A DNA stretch of 64,000 bases from Actinomyces slackii (GTDB lineage: Bacteria > Actinomycetota > Actinomycetes > Actinomycetales > Actinomycetaceae): the NCBI RefSeq assembly GCF_900637295.1, contig NZ_LR134363.1, forward strand, positions 1,054,001-1,118,000, read 5' to 3'. The stretch's first letter is position 1. Each line of letters starts with the position of its first letter. The translations under genes and the position numbers were made by a program. This document shows, in pieces, positions 48,132-56,286 of this stretch. Under the pieces are notes generated by a model. The model was not told where the DNA came from. It was given only the letters and a program-made list of their open reading frames with translations, and searched no databases.

Positions 48132-49274
48132 ATGCCCCCAGTACCCGATCAGGCCAGTCAGCCCATCACCTACGCCTCGGCCGGGGTGGACACCGCCGCC
48201 GGAGACCGCGCCGTCGAGCTCATGAAGGAGGCCGTGGCCGCCACGATGACCCCCGCCGTGGTGGGAGGCGTGGGAGGATTCGCCGGCCTGGTGGACGCCA
48301 GCGCCCTGCGCGACTACACCCGCCCCCTGCTGGCCACCTCCACCGACGGCGTGGGCACCAAGGTCGCCATCGCCCAGGCCCTCGACATCCACGACACCAT
48401 CGGCCAGGACCTGGTGGGCATGGTGGTCGACGACATCGTCGTCGTGGGGGCCCGGCCCCTGCTCATGACCGACTACATCGCCTGCGGCCGCGTGGTCCCC
48501 GAGCGCATCGCCGACATCGTGCGGGGTGTGGCCACGGCCTGCGCCGCCATCGGCACCCCCCTGCTGGGCGGGGAGACCGCCGAGCACCCCGGCCTCATGG
48601 GGCCCGAGGACTACGACATCGCCGGGGCCGCCACCGGGGTGGTCGAGGCCGATCGCATGCTGGGCGCCCAGCGGGTGCGCCCCGGGGATGTCCTGGTGGC
48701 CCTGGGCTCCTCAGGCCTGCACTCCAACGGCTACTCCCTGGTGCGCCGCGTCGTCGAGGCCGCCGGCTGGGAGCTGGAGCGCCACGTGGAGGAGTTCGGG
48801 CGGACCCTCGGCGAGGAGCTGCTGGAGCCCACATGCCTGTACACCCGAGTGTGCCTGGCCATGCTGGAGACCCTGTCCTCCCCGGCCGCCCCCGGCCCCC
48901 TCCACGCGCTGTCGCACATCACCGGCGGGGGACTGGCCGCCAACCTGGCGCGCGTCCTTCCCGCCGGGCTCGTGGCCGGCGTGGACCGGGCCTCCTGGCA
49001 GGTCCCGCCGGTCTTCTCCACGATCCGCGAGCTCGGCCAAGTGCCCTGGGAGGACGCGGAGGCCACCCTCAACCTGGGGGTGGGGATGGTGGCCGTCGTC
49101 GACCCCTCGGGGGCCGACGGCGTGCTGCGCATCGCCGAGGGCTCGGGCATCCCCGCCTGGGTGCTGGGGGAGGTGCGCGAGGACGACGGGCGCGCCCGGG
49201 GCCGGCTCGTGGCCGGCACCAAGGGAGTCGATGGAGGCGCCGTGGACATCCACGGCGACTACCGCAGCGAGTGA
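48132..49274 (+). CDS. purM: Phosphoribosylformylglycinamidine cyclo-ligase
   Basis: A 380-residue AIR synthetase, step five of purine biosynthesis. It has ITYASAGVDTAAGDRAVELMK, STDGVGTKVAIA, GQDLVGMVVDDIVVVGARPL and GGETAEHPGLM in the N-terminal ATP-binding half, and ALGSSGLHSNGYSLVR and HITGGGLAANLARVLP in the C-terminal half. AAGGAG precedes the ATG, 87 nt after purF. A hairpin terminator follows. Confidence 0.96.
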   Translation: MPPVPDQASQPITYASAGVDTAAGDRAVELMKEAVAATMTPAVVGGVGGFAGLVDASALRDYTRPLLATSTDGVGTKVAIAQALDIHDTIGQDLVGMVVDDIVVVGARPLLMTDYIACGRVVPERIADIVRGVATACAAIGTPLLGGETAEHPGLMGPEDYDIAGAATGVVEADRMLGAQRVRPGDVLVALGSSGLHSNGYSLVRRVVEAAGWELERHVEEFGRTLGEELLEPTCLYTRVCLAMLETLSSPAAPGPLHALSHITGGGLAANLARVLPAGLVAGVDRASWQVPPVFSTIRELGQVPWEDAEATLNLGVGMVAVVDPSGADGVLRIAEGSGIPAWVLGEVREDDGRARGRLVAGTKGVDGGAVDIHGDYRSE

Positions 49275-49320
49275 GCCCGGGGCCCGCCCGCCTCACCCCA
49301 CCAGGGCGCCCAGATGCGCA

Positions 49321-49368
49321 GAACTCCTCAGAGGGCGCAGCGGTTCCACCGCTCCCTCTGAGGAATTC
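49321..49368. terminator. Hairpin terminator between purM and the DUF3073 gene
   Basis: An interrupted stem with 11-bp (49325-49335/49354-49364) and 6-bp inner (49339-49344/49348-49353) parts and a 3-nt bulge. It serves convergent genes. Confidence 0.75.
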
Positions 49369-49392
49369 AGTGCATGAGTGGGCTGAGCGGCC

Positions 49393-49611
49393 TCAGCGGT
49401 TACCTGGCACCTCGTCGGACTCATCCCAGTCATCGTCATCGACGGCGTACTTGGCGGCCAGCTCCTCGTAGTCGTTGTCCTCCCCGGCCTCGGAGGCAGA
49501 GGACGCGGAGACGAGCTCGCGCTCGAGAGCCGCGTAATCCGTCTCCGGACTGAAGTACTTGAGCTTACGGGCGACCTTGGTCGCCTTGGCCTTCTGACGG
49601 CCGCGCCCCAT
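49393..49611 (-). CDS. DUF3073 domain-containing protein
   Basis: A 72-residue protein with the conserved N terminus MGRGRQKAKATKVARKLKYF followed by SPETDYAALERELV, then an acidic, probably flexible tail (DNDYEELAAKYAVDDDDWDE). It is encoded convergently downstream of purM in many actinobacteria, including mycobacteria. ATG 49611 is fixed by the conserved MGRGRQKAK and by GGAGGG upstream; longer in-frame starts add unrelated sequence. The basic head and acidic tail suggest nucleic-acid or protein binding; function unknown. Confidence 0.92.
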   Translation of the reverse strand: MGRGRQKAKATKVARKLKYFSPETDYAALERELVSASSASEAGEDNDYEELAAKYAVDDDDWDESDEVPGNR

Positions 49612-49781
49612 AGGCTCGACCCCCTCCAACGTGTCACGGCACGCACGTGGCGCGCTCTTCCTGGTCAAATGTGTCGTGGGGCAACCGTACATCGTCGCCG
49701 CACAGGAACACCATTCGGGAGTCGCCCAGGTACCGTGGTGCCGCCCACCCCGCAGCTCCCAGGCTCGTGGGCCGCGCGGCC

Positions 49782-50168
49782 CTAGCGGCGCAGAAGACCC
49801 GCCACGACCAGCCCGGTCGCCACCGCTCCCACAGCGATCGCTGCCGCCGCCTCCTTGAGCGACTGGGGGTCGCCGTCCTGGACGCCCCGGACAGTCCTGC
49901 CCATCCGCGCCCTGAGCCAGTCGGCGCGCCCGCGAAGATCGGCCAGGCCCTCCTCGGCCTGGCCGCGCAGAGCGCTGAGGCCGGCCTGCGCCTGATCGCG
50001 CAGCTCCTCGCCGGCGGCCCGGGCCTGGGCGCGCGGATCCACGCGCCAGGCCAGCTCGTCCACCGAATCGGCCAGGGCCTGGCGCTGGGCGCGCAGGCGC
50101 TCCTCAAGCTGCTCGGGAGTGGCGGGGGCGTCCTGGGAGGATCCGCTCATCTGCTCGGAGTCGCTCAT
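49782..50168 (-). CDS. DUF3618 domain-containing membrane protein
   Basis: A 128-residue protein with the DUF3618 core PEQLEERLRAQRQALADSVDELAWRVDPRAQAR (about 18-50), an amphipathic Ala/Arg-rich helical region and one C-terminal TM helix (AAAIAVGAVATGLVVAGLL). It is the last gene of a three-gene membrane module and overlaps the gene upstream by 4 bp. Function unknown; such proteins occur next to Holin-X family genes in many actinobacteria. Confidence 0.85.
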   Translation of the reverse strand: MSDSEQMSGSSQDAPATPEQLEERLRAQRQALADSVDELAWRVDPRAQARAAGEELRDQAQAGLSALRGQAEEGLADLRGRADWLRARMGRTVRGVQDGDPQSLKEAAAAIAVGAVATGLVVAGLLRR

Positions 50169-50779
50169 GAGATCGTCTCCGAGGAGGCGGTGCCGGCGGT
50201 GATGGCCTTGACCAGGGCCACGGCGCCGAGCCCCACCAGGCCCAGGGCCGCGGCGGTGACCGCGCCCAGGGCCACGGGCTCGCCGTCGCGGGCGTCGTCG
50301 AGCATGCGGGACAGGCGCGCGGGCGCGGACAGCCCCGGGCCCTGGGAGCCCGCACCGGTGTCCTGCGGGGCGGGGCGGGAGGCGTCGTCGGGCGCGAGGC
50401 CTGCCCGGGAGGCCAGGTGCTGGGCCGTGGACCGCGTCTGGGAGCGCATGGCTGTGGCCCGGGCGCGGGCCTGGCCCTTGAGGTCCTCGGCGCGGGCGCG
50501 CAGCTCGGTCATGGCGCTGGAGGCCGTCTGCTCGGCCAGGCGCTGGAGAGCGGCGGGGGCCAGTCGCGCCGCCAGGGTGTCGACATCCGAGGCCAGGCGC
50601 CGCAGCCGGGCGTCCTGCTCGGCGGCCAGGGCCTCAGGCGTGGGGCCCTTCCGCCTGGCGGGCCTGACGGACTTGCCGGGCTTACTGGGCTTGCCGGGCT
50701 TGCCGGTGCCGTTGGCGGCCTGGACGCGGGGGATGGGCTGGGTGGGGGCGTCGGGGGCGGGGACTCTGGGCGTGCTCAC
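50165..50779 (-). CDS. Hypothetical membrane-associated helical protein
   Basis: About 204 residues from GTG 50779. A Pro/Lys-rich N terminus (GKPGKPSKPGKSVRPARRKG) precedes a long amphipathic helix region (about 50-125, AEQDARLRRLASDVDTLAARLAPAALQRLAEQT; TELRARAEDLKGQARARATAMRSQ) with apolipoprotein-like heptads. A C-terminal TM (PVALGAVTAAALGLVGLGAVALVKAI) follows. The start codon overlaps the TGA of the upstream Holin-X gene. No named family; the middle gene of the module. Confidence 0.75.
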   Translation of the reverse strand: MSTPRVPAPDAPTQPIPRVQAANGTGKPGKPSKPGKSVRPARRKGPTPEALAAEQDARLRRLASDVDTLAARLAPAALQRLAEQTASSAMTELRARAEDLKGQARARATAMRSQTRSTAQHLASRAGLAPDDASRPAPQDTGAGSQGPGLSAPARLSRMLDDARDGEPVALGAVTAAALGLVGLGAVALVKAITAGTASSETIS

Positions 50780-51234
50780 TGGGCGTTCCCCCTCTCCAGG
50801 CCCGCGACCACCGCGGTCCGGACCGTCTCCACGCTCTGCTTGAGGTTGGGGCGCGGGTCGGGGTTGTCGGCCTTGGCCGCCTTGAGCTTCTGGAGGCCCA
50901 CATAGGCCAGGACGGCGGCGATGATGAGCAGGATGATGGCCACGATGAGGCAGCCGGCCCACAGCGGCATGACCAGGGCCAGGAGCTGGACGACCATGGT
51001 CAGCAGCAGTCCGAAGGCGAACAGGCCCAGCACCGCGGCACCGCCGAGCAGCCCGGCGCCCAGTCCCGAGGAGGTCGCCATGCGCATGGCCTTGGCCTTG
51101 GCCAGCGCTATCTCACCACGCACCAGGGCGGAGACGTTCTCCGAGATGCGCGAGACGAGCTCGCCCAGGCTGGGCTGGGGCGAGCGGCCCGGCGCTGGCG
51201 GGGGAGGTGGAGCAGGAGGCTGATTCTGGGCCAT
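50776..51234 (-). CDS. Phage-holin-like (Actinobacterial Holin-X, PF07332-type) membrane protein
   Basis: About 152 residues. A Pro-rich N terminus precedes LGELVSRISENVSALVRGEIALAKAKAMRMA, the family signature, and two TM segments (GLLGGAAVLGLFAFGLLLTMVVQLLALV and PLWAGCLIVAIILLIIAAVLAYVGL) with the cytoplasmic tail DNPDPRPNLKQSVETV. Despite the name these are chromosomal membrane proteins, not lysis genes; no phage genes are near. ATG 51234 is chosen at MAQNQPPAPPPP. Confidence 0.85.
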   Translation of the reverse strand: MAQNQPPAPPPPPAPGRSPQPSLGELVSRISENVSALVRGEIALAKAKAMRMATSSGLGAGLLGGAAVLGLFAFGLLLTMVVQLLALVMPLWAGCLIVAIILLIIAAVLAYVGLQKLKAAKADNPDPRPNLKQSVETVRTAVVAGLERGNAQ

Positions 51235-51374
51235 AGGTGAATAACCTTCGAGGCGGCGGACGGATGCTGCGGGCAGGGCCCACTGGCCCAAGAATCTCAC
51301 AGGCCGGCCGTGCAGGGAACTGCTGCCCCATGTGCGGGCCTGTGCCCCAGGCGCACGGTCCTCGCCGGCACCGG

Positions 51375-52280
51375 TCAGACCCGCTCGGCGCGAAGCGCGG
51401 CGACCTCCTCGCGCAGGGCTCGCAGCTCGGCCAGGATCTCGCCGGACAGGTCGGCGGGCGGGTCAGCCGGCAGGTCGGCGGGCGGGTCGGCGGGCTCAGC
51501 GCCGGAGGCGGCCGCGTCGTCGGCGGCCGTGCCGGATGCCTCGGCTGCGTCTGCTGCGTCGTCGTCGCCCTGGTGGCGGGCATCCATCTGGGACATCGTG
51601 TCCACGATGACGGCGACGAACAGGTTGAGCATGGTGAAGGCCGAGATGAGGATGAAGGGCACGAAGAAGGCCCAGGCCCATGGCGAATGCTCCATCACCG
51701 GTCGCACGATCCCCATCGACCAGCTCTCCAGGGTCATGACCTGGAAGAGCGTGTAGAGGGATCGGCCCAGGTTGCCGAACCAGTCCGGGAAGGCCGGGCC
51801 GAACATGGCGGTGGACATCACCGCGGCCACGTAGAAGATCATGACCATGAGCAGGGCGATGGCGCTGATGCCCGGCAGCGACAGCAGCAGGGCCTCGACC
51901 ACCCGGCGCAGGCTGGGCATGAACTTGATGACCCGCAGCAGGCGCAGGATTCGCAGTGTTCGCAGCACCGACAGCGGGCCCGCTCCCGGAACCAGGGCCA
52001 CGGCCACCACCAGGAAGTCGAAGATGTTCCATCCGTCCCGGGCGAAGCGGCGCGGCCCCATGGCCACCAGCTTGATGACGATCTCGGCCACGAAGACCGT
52101 CAGCGCGGTGTGGTCGATCACGGTCAGGATCCGCCCGAGCGCGGAGCCGTGGGCCACCGCGGTCTCCAGGCCGATGGTCACGGAGTTGATGAGGATGAGG
52201 GCCATCACCACGTTCTGGACGCGCGTGGAGTGGACCCACTCGTCGAGGCGCCGGCGCCAGGGAGTGGGCTGAGGGGTCAT
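51375..52280 (-). CDS. Voltage-gated-type ion channel (NaChBac-like)
   Basis: A 301-residue six-TM channel subunit. S1 to S6 are visible: S1 near 22-40, S2 near 57-74, S3 near 84-97, the S4 sensor with Arg every third residue at about 106-118 (LRTLRILRLLRVIKF), S5 near 135-158, pore filter TLESWS at 183-188 and S6 near 205-228. TLESW matches the NaChBac sodium-channel filter. The C terminus has a repetitive Pro/Ala/Asp linker (PADLPADPPADL) and ends in a coiled coil (ILAELRALREEVAALRAE), the tetramer bundle of this family. It lies upstream of the Holin-X module on the same strand with a 140-bp gap. Confidence 0.92.
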   Translation of the reverse strand: MTPQPTPWRRRLDEWVHSTRVQNVVMALILINSVTIGLETAVAHGSALGRILTVIDHTALTVFVAEIVIKLVAMGPRRFARDGWNIFDFLVVAVALVPGAGPLSVLRTLRILRLLRVIKFMPSLRRVVEALLLSLPGISAIALLMVMIFYVAAVMSTAMFGPAFPDWFGNLGRSLYTLFQVMTLESWSMGIVRPVMEHSPWAWAFFVPFILISAFTMLNLFVAVIVDTMSQMDARHQGDDDAADAAEASGTAADDAAASGAEPADPPADLPADPPADLSGEILAELRALREEVAALRAERV

Positions 52281-52337
52281 GCGAGGGATCTCCGGTGTGA
52301 GGCGGGACGGCGCTGAGTGTAGACAACACCCCCTGAC

Positions 52338-52405
52338 TCCGCCAATTTGCGCGAGTTCGTACTTTTCCGGGCCCGGAAAAGTACGAACTCGCGCAAATTG
52401 GCGGA
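52338..52405. repeat. 68-bp perfect palindrome
   Basis: Arms 52338-52371 and 52372-52405 are exactly complementary with no loop; the centre reads TTTTCCGGGCCCGGAAAA and the outer arm TCCGCCAATTTGCGCG. It lies between the ends of two minus-strand units: 29 bp after the stop of the exporter operon and 58 bp upstream of the ion-channel start. A related piece, GATTGGCGGACT, is repeated at 52412-52423. Confidence 0.95.
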
Positions 52406-52434
52406 CTCACGGATTGGCGGACTGAGGGAGCGGG

Positions 52435-54171
52435 CTACTCCTGGCTCCAGGCCTCCCACAGGGCCGCGTACTCCCCGCCCAGGGCCACCAGCTCATCATG
52501 CGTGCCCAGCTCGACGATCCGCCCGTCCATGACCACGGCCACGCGGTCGGCGTCCTGGGCCGTGTAGAGGCGATGCGCCACCTCCACCACGGTCCGCCCC
52601 GCCAGGGCGCTGGACAGCGTGCGCTCCAGGGTGCGGGCCGCCCGCGGATCCAGCAGGGAGGTGGCCTCATCGAGGATGAGGGTGTGGGGGTCGAGCAGCA
52701 CGAGCCGGGCCAGCGCCACCTCCTGGGACTGGGCCGGGCTCAGGGACAGATGCCCCGAGCCCACCAGGGTCTCCATGCCCTCGGGGAGCTCATCGACCCA
52801 GGCGTCGGCCCCGATGGCCTCCAGCGCGCCGCGGATCGTGGCATCGTCGGCCCCCGGGCGCCCCAGGCGAACGTTGTCGGCGATGGTGCCGGCGAAGACA
52901 TGGTGCTCCTGGGTCACCAGGGCCACGTGGCGGCGCAGCTCGGCCTCGGACAGGTCCGTCAGGCGCACCCCGCCCACGGTCACACTCCCCGACGTCGGCG
53001 GGTTGATGCCCGCCAGCATCCGCCCCAGGGTCGACTTGCCCGAGCCCGAGGGGCCCACCACCGCCAGGCGCTCCCCGGGGACCAGCGCCAGGTCGATGCC
53101 GTGAAGCACCTCGACGCCCTCGCGGTAGGCGAAGCGGACGTCGTCCAGCTCCATGGCGGTGCCCTGTGGCACCTCCCCGGTGGGGGCGCGGTCCGGCGGG
53201 ACCTCCTCAACCCCCAGGATGCGCGAGAGCGAGGCCTGGGAGATCTGGACCTGGTCGATCCAGAACATCAGCTGCCCCACCGGCTTGCGCAGCTCCATGG
53301 CGTAGAGGCAGACCGTGGTGATCGCCCCCAGGGTGGCCTGCCCGTGGGCCGCCAGGAAGCCGCCCCACAGGAGGATGACCACCACCGGCGCGCGCCAGGC
53401 CACATCCAGCACCAGGAAGAGCCAAACCCGAAGCCGCGCGGTATAGGTCTCCAGGGACCAGGCCTCGGCCACGCAGGCCGCGATCGCCGCCTCCCTGCGG
53501 TTGCCGATCCCCAGGGCGTCCACGGTCTGGGCGTGCTCCACGGTCTCGGAGACCGCGCCGTTGAGCCGCGCATAGGTGGCCGAGGTCGCCCGGTAGGCCG
53601 GCACCGAGATCGGCAGGTACCAGCGCATCATCGCCCACACGGGAGGGGCGATCACCAGCAGCCCCAGGGCCAGCCTCGGGTCGGCGACGGCGGCCGCCAC
53701 CACGGTGAAGACGATGGTGACCAGGCACACCATGATCTGGGGGATCCCCACGCGCACCAGGAACTCGATGCGGGAGATGTCATTGGTGGTGCGCCCCACC
53801 AGGTCACCGGTCCCCGCGGACTCCACCGCCGAGAGCGGCAGGTGCACCACCCGCCCCATCATGCGCTCGCGCAGATCGGCGAAGACCGCCTCCCCCAGGG
53901 TGCGGGCATGCATATGCGCGTAGCGGTTGATGATCGCGCCGATGATCGTCACCACGATGATGATCGCCACGATCCGATCCACGTAGCCCGCGCTGGCCAG
54001 GCCCTGGGAGGCGCGGCCCACCAGCTGGCCCAGCAGCTGGGGCGCCACCAGGGTGGCCAGGATCGACAGGATCTGCAGGGCCAGGACCAGGGCGAATCTC
54101 CTGCGGTAGGAGGCCATGATCCCGAAGGTCTTGCGCATCGCGACCTGTCCGGGGGCCAGGGGCAGAGCCAT
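52435..54171 (-). CDS. ABC exporter half (intact Walker motifs)
   Basis: A 578-residue TMD-NBD half-transporter. Six TM helices (about 20-300) are followed by an NBD with Walker A GPSGSGKST (near 365), Q-loop VTQEHHVFAGTI, a non-standard signature LSPAQ (near 473), Walker B ILDEATSLLD and H-loop AHRL. It shares a 1-bp overlap with the partner gene upstream, so the two form a heterodimeric exporter. Substrate unknown. Its intact Walker site would pair with the partner's LSGGQ. Confidence 0.92.
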   Translation of the reverse strand: MALPLAPGQVAMRKTFGIMASYRRRFALVLALQILSILATLVAPQLLGQLVGRASQGLASAGYVDRIVAIIIVVTIIGAIINRYAHMHARTLGEAVFADLRERMMGRVVHLPLSAVESAGTGDLVGRTTNDISRIEFLVRVGIPQIMVCLVTIVFTVVAAAVADPRLALGLLVIAPPVWAMMRWYLPISVPAYRATSATYARLNGAVSETVEHAQTVDALGIGNRREAAIAACVAEAWSLETYTARLRVWLFLVLDVAWRAPVVVILLWGGFLAAHGQATLGAITTVCLYAMELRKPVGQLMFWIDQVQISQASLSRILGVEEVPPDRAPTGEVPQGTAMELDDVRFAYREGVEVLHGIDLALVPGERLAVVGPSGSGKSTLGRMLAGINPPTSGSVTVGGVRLTDLSEAELRRHVALVTQEHHVFAGTIADNVRLGRPGADDATIRGALEAIGADAWVDELPEGMETLVGSGHLSLSPAQSQEVALARLVLLDPHTLILDEATSLLDPRAARTLERTLSSALAGRTVVEVAHRLYTAQDADRVAVVMDGRIVELGTHDELVALGGEYAALWEAWSQE

Positions 54172-56123
54172 CAGGACTCCACCTCCTCTCCGGTGGCGCG
54201 GGCCACGATGTCCCGGTAGGCGCGGGCGTCCTCCCGCCCGGTCCGGGCGGCCGTCAGCAGGTCGCGGTGCGTGGAGCGGATGCGCTCGGCGCCGTCGTCG
54301 TCCAGGAGCACCACCTCATCGCAGGCCTCCAGGACCAGCGGGGAGGCGGAGACCACGATGGTGGTGCGGCCCTGGCGGGCGGCGGCCAGGCGGCGGGCCA
54401 CCCGCGACTCGGTGTGGGAGTCCAGCGCCGAGGTCGGCTCGATGAGCACCAGGGTGGGGGCCTCGGTCAGCAGCGCCCGGGCCAGCGCCACCCGCTGCCG
54501 CTGGCCGCCGGACAGGGACCGGCCCTTCTCGGTGATCATCCCGGCCAGGCCCTGGGGCAGGGAGGTCAGCACGTCGCCGGCGTCGGCCACCTCCAGGGCC
54601 TCCAGCAGCCGGTCGTCCCCGGGCATCTGGCGCTCCTGGGCGCGGACCTGCTGATCGACGTCGGCCAGCCCGGCCCGCTCGGCCTCGGCCCGCATGAGGA
54701 CCGCCACCTCCGCCGGGGCCGGGTCGGGGGCGCAGCGCACATCGAGGGCGTCGCGCAGGGTGCCGGTGAAGAGCTGGGCGGTCGCCCCGGAGACGACGAC
54801 GCTGGCGCGGGTCTTCTCCAGGGGCATGCTGGCCAGCGGCTGGCCTCCCAGGGTCACGGTGGGTCCGGCGTCGCTCAGGCGCCCCAGGCGGGTGGCCGCG
54901 GCGGCGGACACCTCGGGGTCGGGGGCCACCAGGGCGGTCATGCGGCCCGCGGCCAGGCGCAGCCCGGTGGAGGTGTCCACCAGCTCCCCGCGGGCGGGAA
55001 CCGCGCGGGAGGGGTCCAGGTCCAGGCGCTCGCGCACCGTCCCCGCCGCCGGCACCACCCGCAGCAGGCGGCCCAGGCGGCGGGTGCCGACGACGGCCTG
55101 GGTGTAGTCCTGCACCACCATGGAGAAGACCATGAGGGGCCAGGACATGTAGGCGGTGTAACCGTAGAAGGTGACGAGGTTGCCCGGGGTGATCTCGCCG
55201 AGCACCGCCATGCGCGCGGCCACCCACACCACCATGGCCACGAAGAGGCCGGGCAGGAGGACCTGCAGGCTCATGAGGATCGACTGGGCGCCGGCGACCT
55301 GCACGCCGCGGCGCCGCAGCTCCTGGGAGGCCTCGCGGTAGCGGGCGGCGAACACGTCCTCCCCGCCGATCCCGCGCAGGATGCGCAGGCCCGCCACGGT
55401 GTCGGTGGTGATGGTGGTGACCCGCGACTGGGCCTCGCGCTGGTGGGCCTGGTGGCGCTGGAGCGGCTTGATGACCAGGGTGACGATCCATGCCACCAGC
55501 GGCAGCCCGATGATGACGATGAGCCCCAGGCGCACGGAGGTGCTCAGCATGAGCACGGCCACCACCGCCAGGGAGACGACGGCGCCGATCAGCTCGGGCA
55601 TGCGCCGGGCGAAGCCTCCGATGCGCTGGGCGTCCGAGGCGACGATCGAGGCGATCTCCCCGGTGGAGGCCTGGTGGGGCAGGTCGGCTCCGGCGATGAC
55701 GACCTGCCTGGCCACGAGGCGGTCGACGTCGAAGGTGGCGCGCACCATCGCCAGGGTCCCGAAGTAGGCCTGGCCGGTGTCCCCGATCGCGTAGATCACG
55801 AAGAGCCCGAGCAGTCCCAGCCCGATGGCCCAGATGTGGGGATTTAGCCCGTTCTCGATCCCCGAGTCCAGGGCCGCTCCCAGGAAGGCGGGCACCGAGG
55901 CCTGGATGACATTGGAGGTGATGGCGAACAGCGAGCCCACGATGATCGGCACCGAGGCGCGCTTGAGCAGCCAGAGCAGCAGGGTGGCGGTGCCTGTGGT
56001 GGGTGGCTGGGGAAGGGGGGAGCCGGGCGACGGAAGGAGGCGGCCGATCATGGAGCGGACGGCGCGGATGGAGCGGGCGGGGCGTGAGGGCCGGGCTGAC
56101 CGGCTGGATGCGGAGGCGGGCAT
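54171..56123 (-). CDS. ABC exporter half with degenerate ATPase site
   Basis: A 650-residue TMD-NBD partner. TM helices occupy about 45-360. In the NBD the Walker A position reads ALVAPDPEVSAAAA with no GKS; Walker B has Ile for Asp (LVLIEPTSALD); the Q-loop Gln is replaced (VVSGATAQLF); and the H-loop His is absent (VVSASPL). The signature LSGGQRQR is intact. Together with the other half this gives one complete composite ATP site and one dead one. I recall similar degenerate halves in other actinobacterial exporters. ATG 56123 is chosen; ATG 56048 or the longer frame upstream are less likely. Confidence 0.88.
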   Translation of the reverse strand: MPASASSRSARPSRPARSIRAVRSMIGRLLPSPGSPLPQPPTTGTATLLLWLLKRASVPIIVGSLFAITSNVIQASVPAFLGAALDSGIENGLNPHIWAIGLGLLGLFVIYAIGDTGQAYFGTLAMVRATFDVDRLVARQVVIAGADLPHQASTGEIASIVASDAQRIGGFARRMPELIGAVVSLAVVAVLMLSTSVRLGLIVIIGLPLVAWIVTLVIKPLQRHQAHQREAQSRVTTITTDTVAGLRILRGIGGEDVFAARYREASQELRRRGVQVAGAQSILMSLQVLLPGLFVAMVVWVAARMAVLGEITPGNLVTFYGYTAYMSWPLMVFSMVVQDYTQAVVGTRRLGRLLRVVPAAGTVRERLDLDPSRAVPARGELVDTSTGLRLAAGRMTALVAPDPEVSAAAATRLGRLSDAGPTVTLGGQPLASMPLEKTRASVVVSGATAQLFTGTLRDALDVRCAPDPAPAEVAVLMRAEAERAGLADVDQQVRAQERQMPGDDRLLEALEVADAGDVLTSLPQGLAGMITEKGRSLSGGQRQRVALARALLTEAPTLVLIEPTSALDSHTESRVARRLAAARQGRTTIVVSASPLVLEACDEVVLLDDDGAERIRSTHRDLLTAARTGREDARAYRDIVARATGEEVES

Positions 56124-56184
56124 GACGTGTGAAAGCGTACTCCAGGCCTCCCAGCGGGGCGCGCCCGGGCCCCTTGGACGACGA

Positions 56185-56279
56185 CCGCGCGGCCGGGAAG
56201 CGGGACTCCCGCTGCCCGGCCGCGCGGCCTGCGCGCCGGGTGCGTGGGCCGGCCTGCCAGGAGCCGGCCCGCGCACCCG
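56185..56279 (-). terminator. Two tandem GC-rich hairpins after the FtsX-type gene
   Basis: Arms 56237-56253/56263-56279 and 56185-56204/56208-56227 form two separate strong stems between the FtsX-type stop and the exporter start, ending the upstream unit. Confidence 0.75.
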
Positions 56280-56286
56280 ACGGCGA

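Noticed and set aside
50776-51234. Prophage lysis (holin) gene
   Set aside because: The Holin-X family is chromosomal in actinobacteria, and no endolysin, capsid or integrase gene is nearby.
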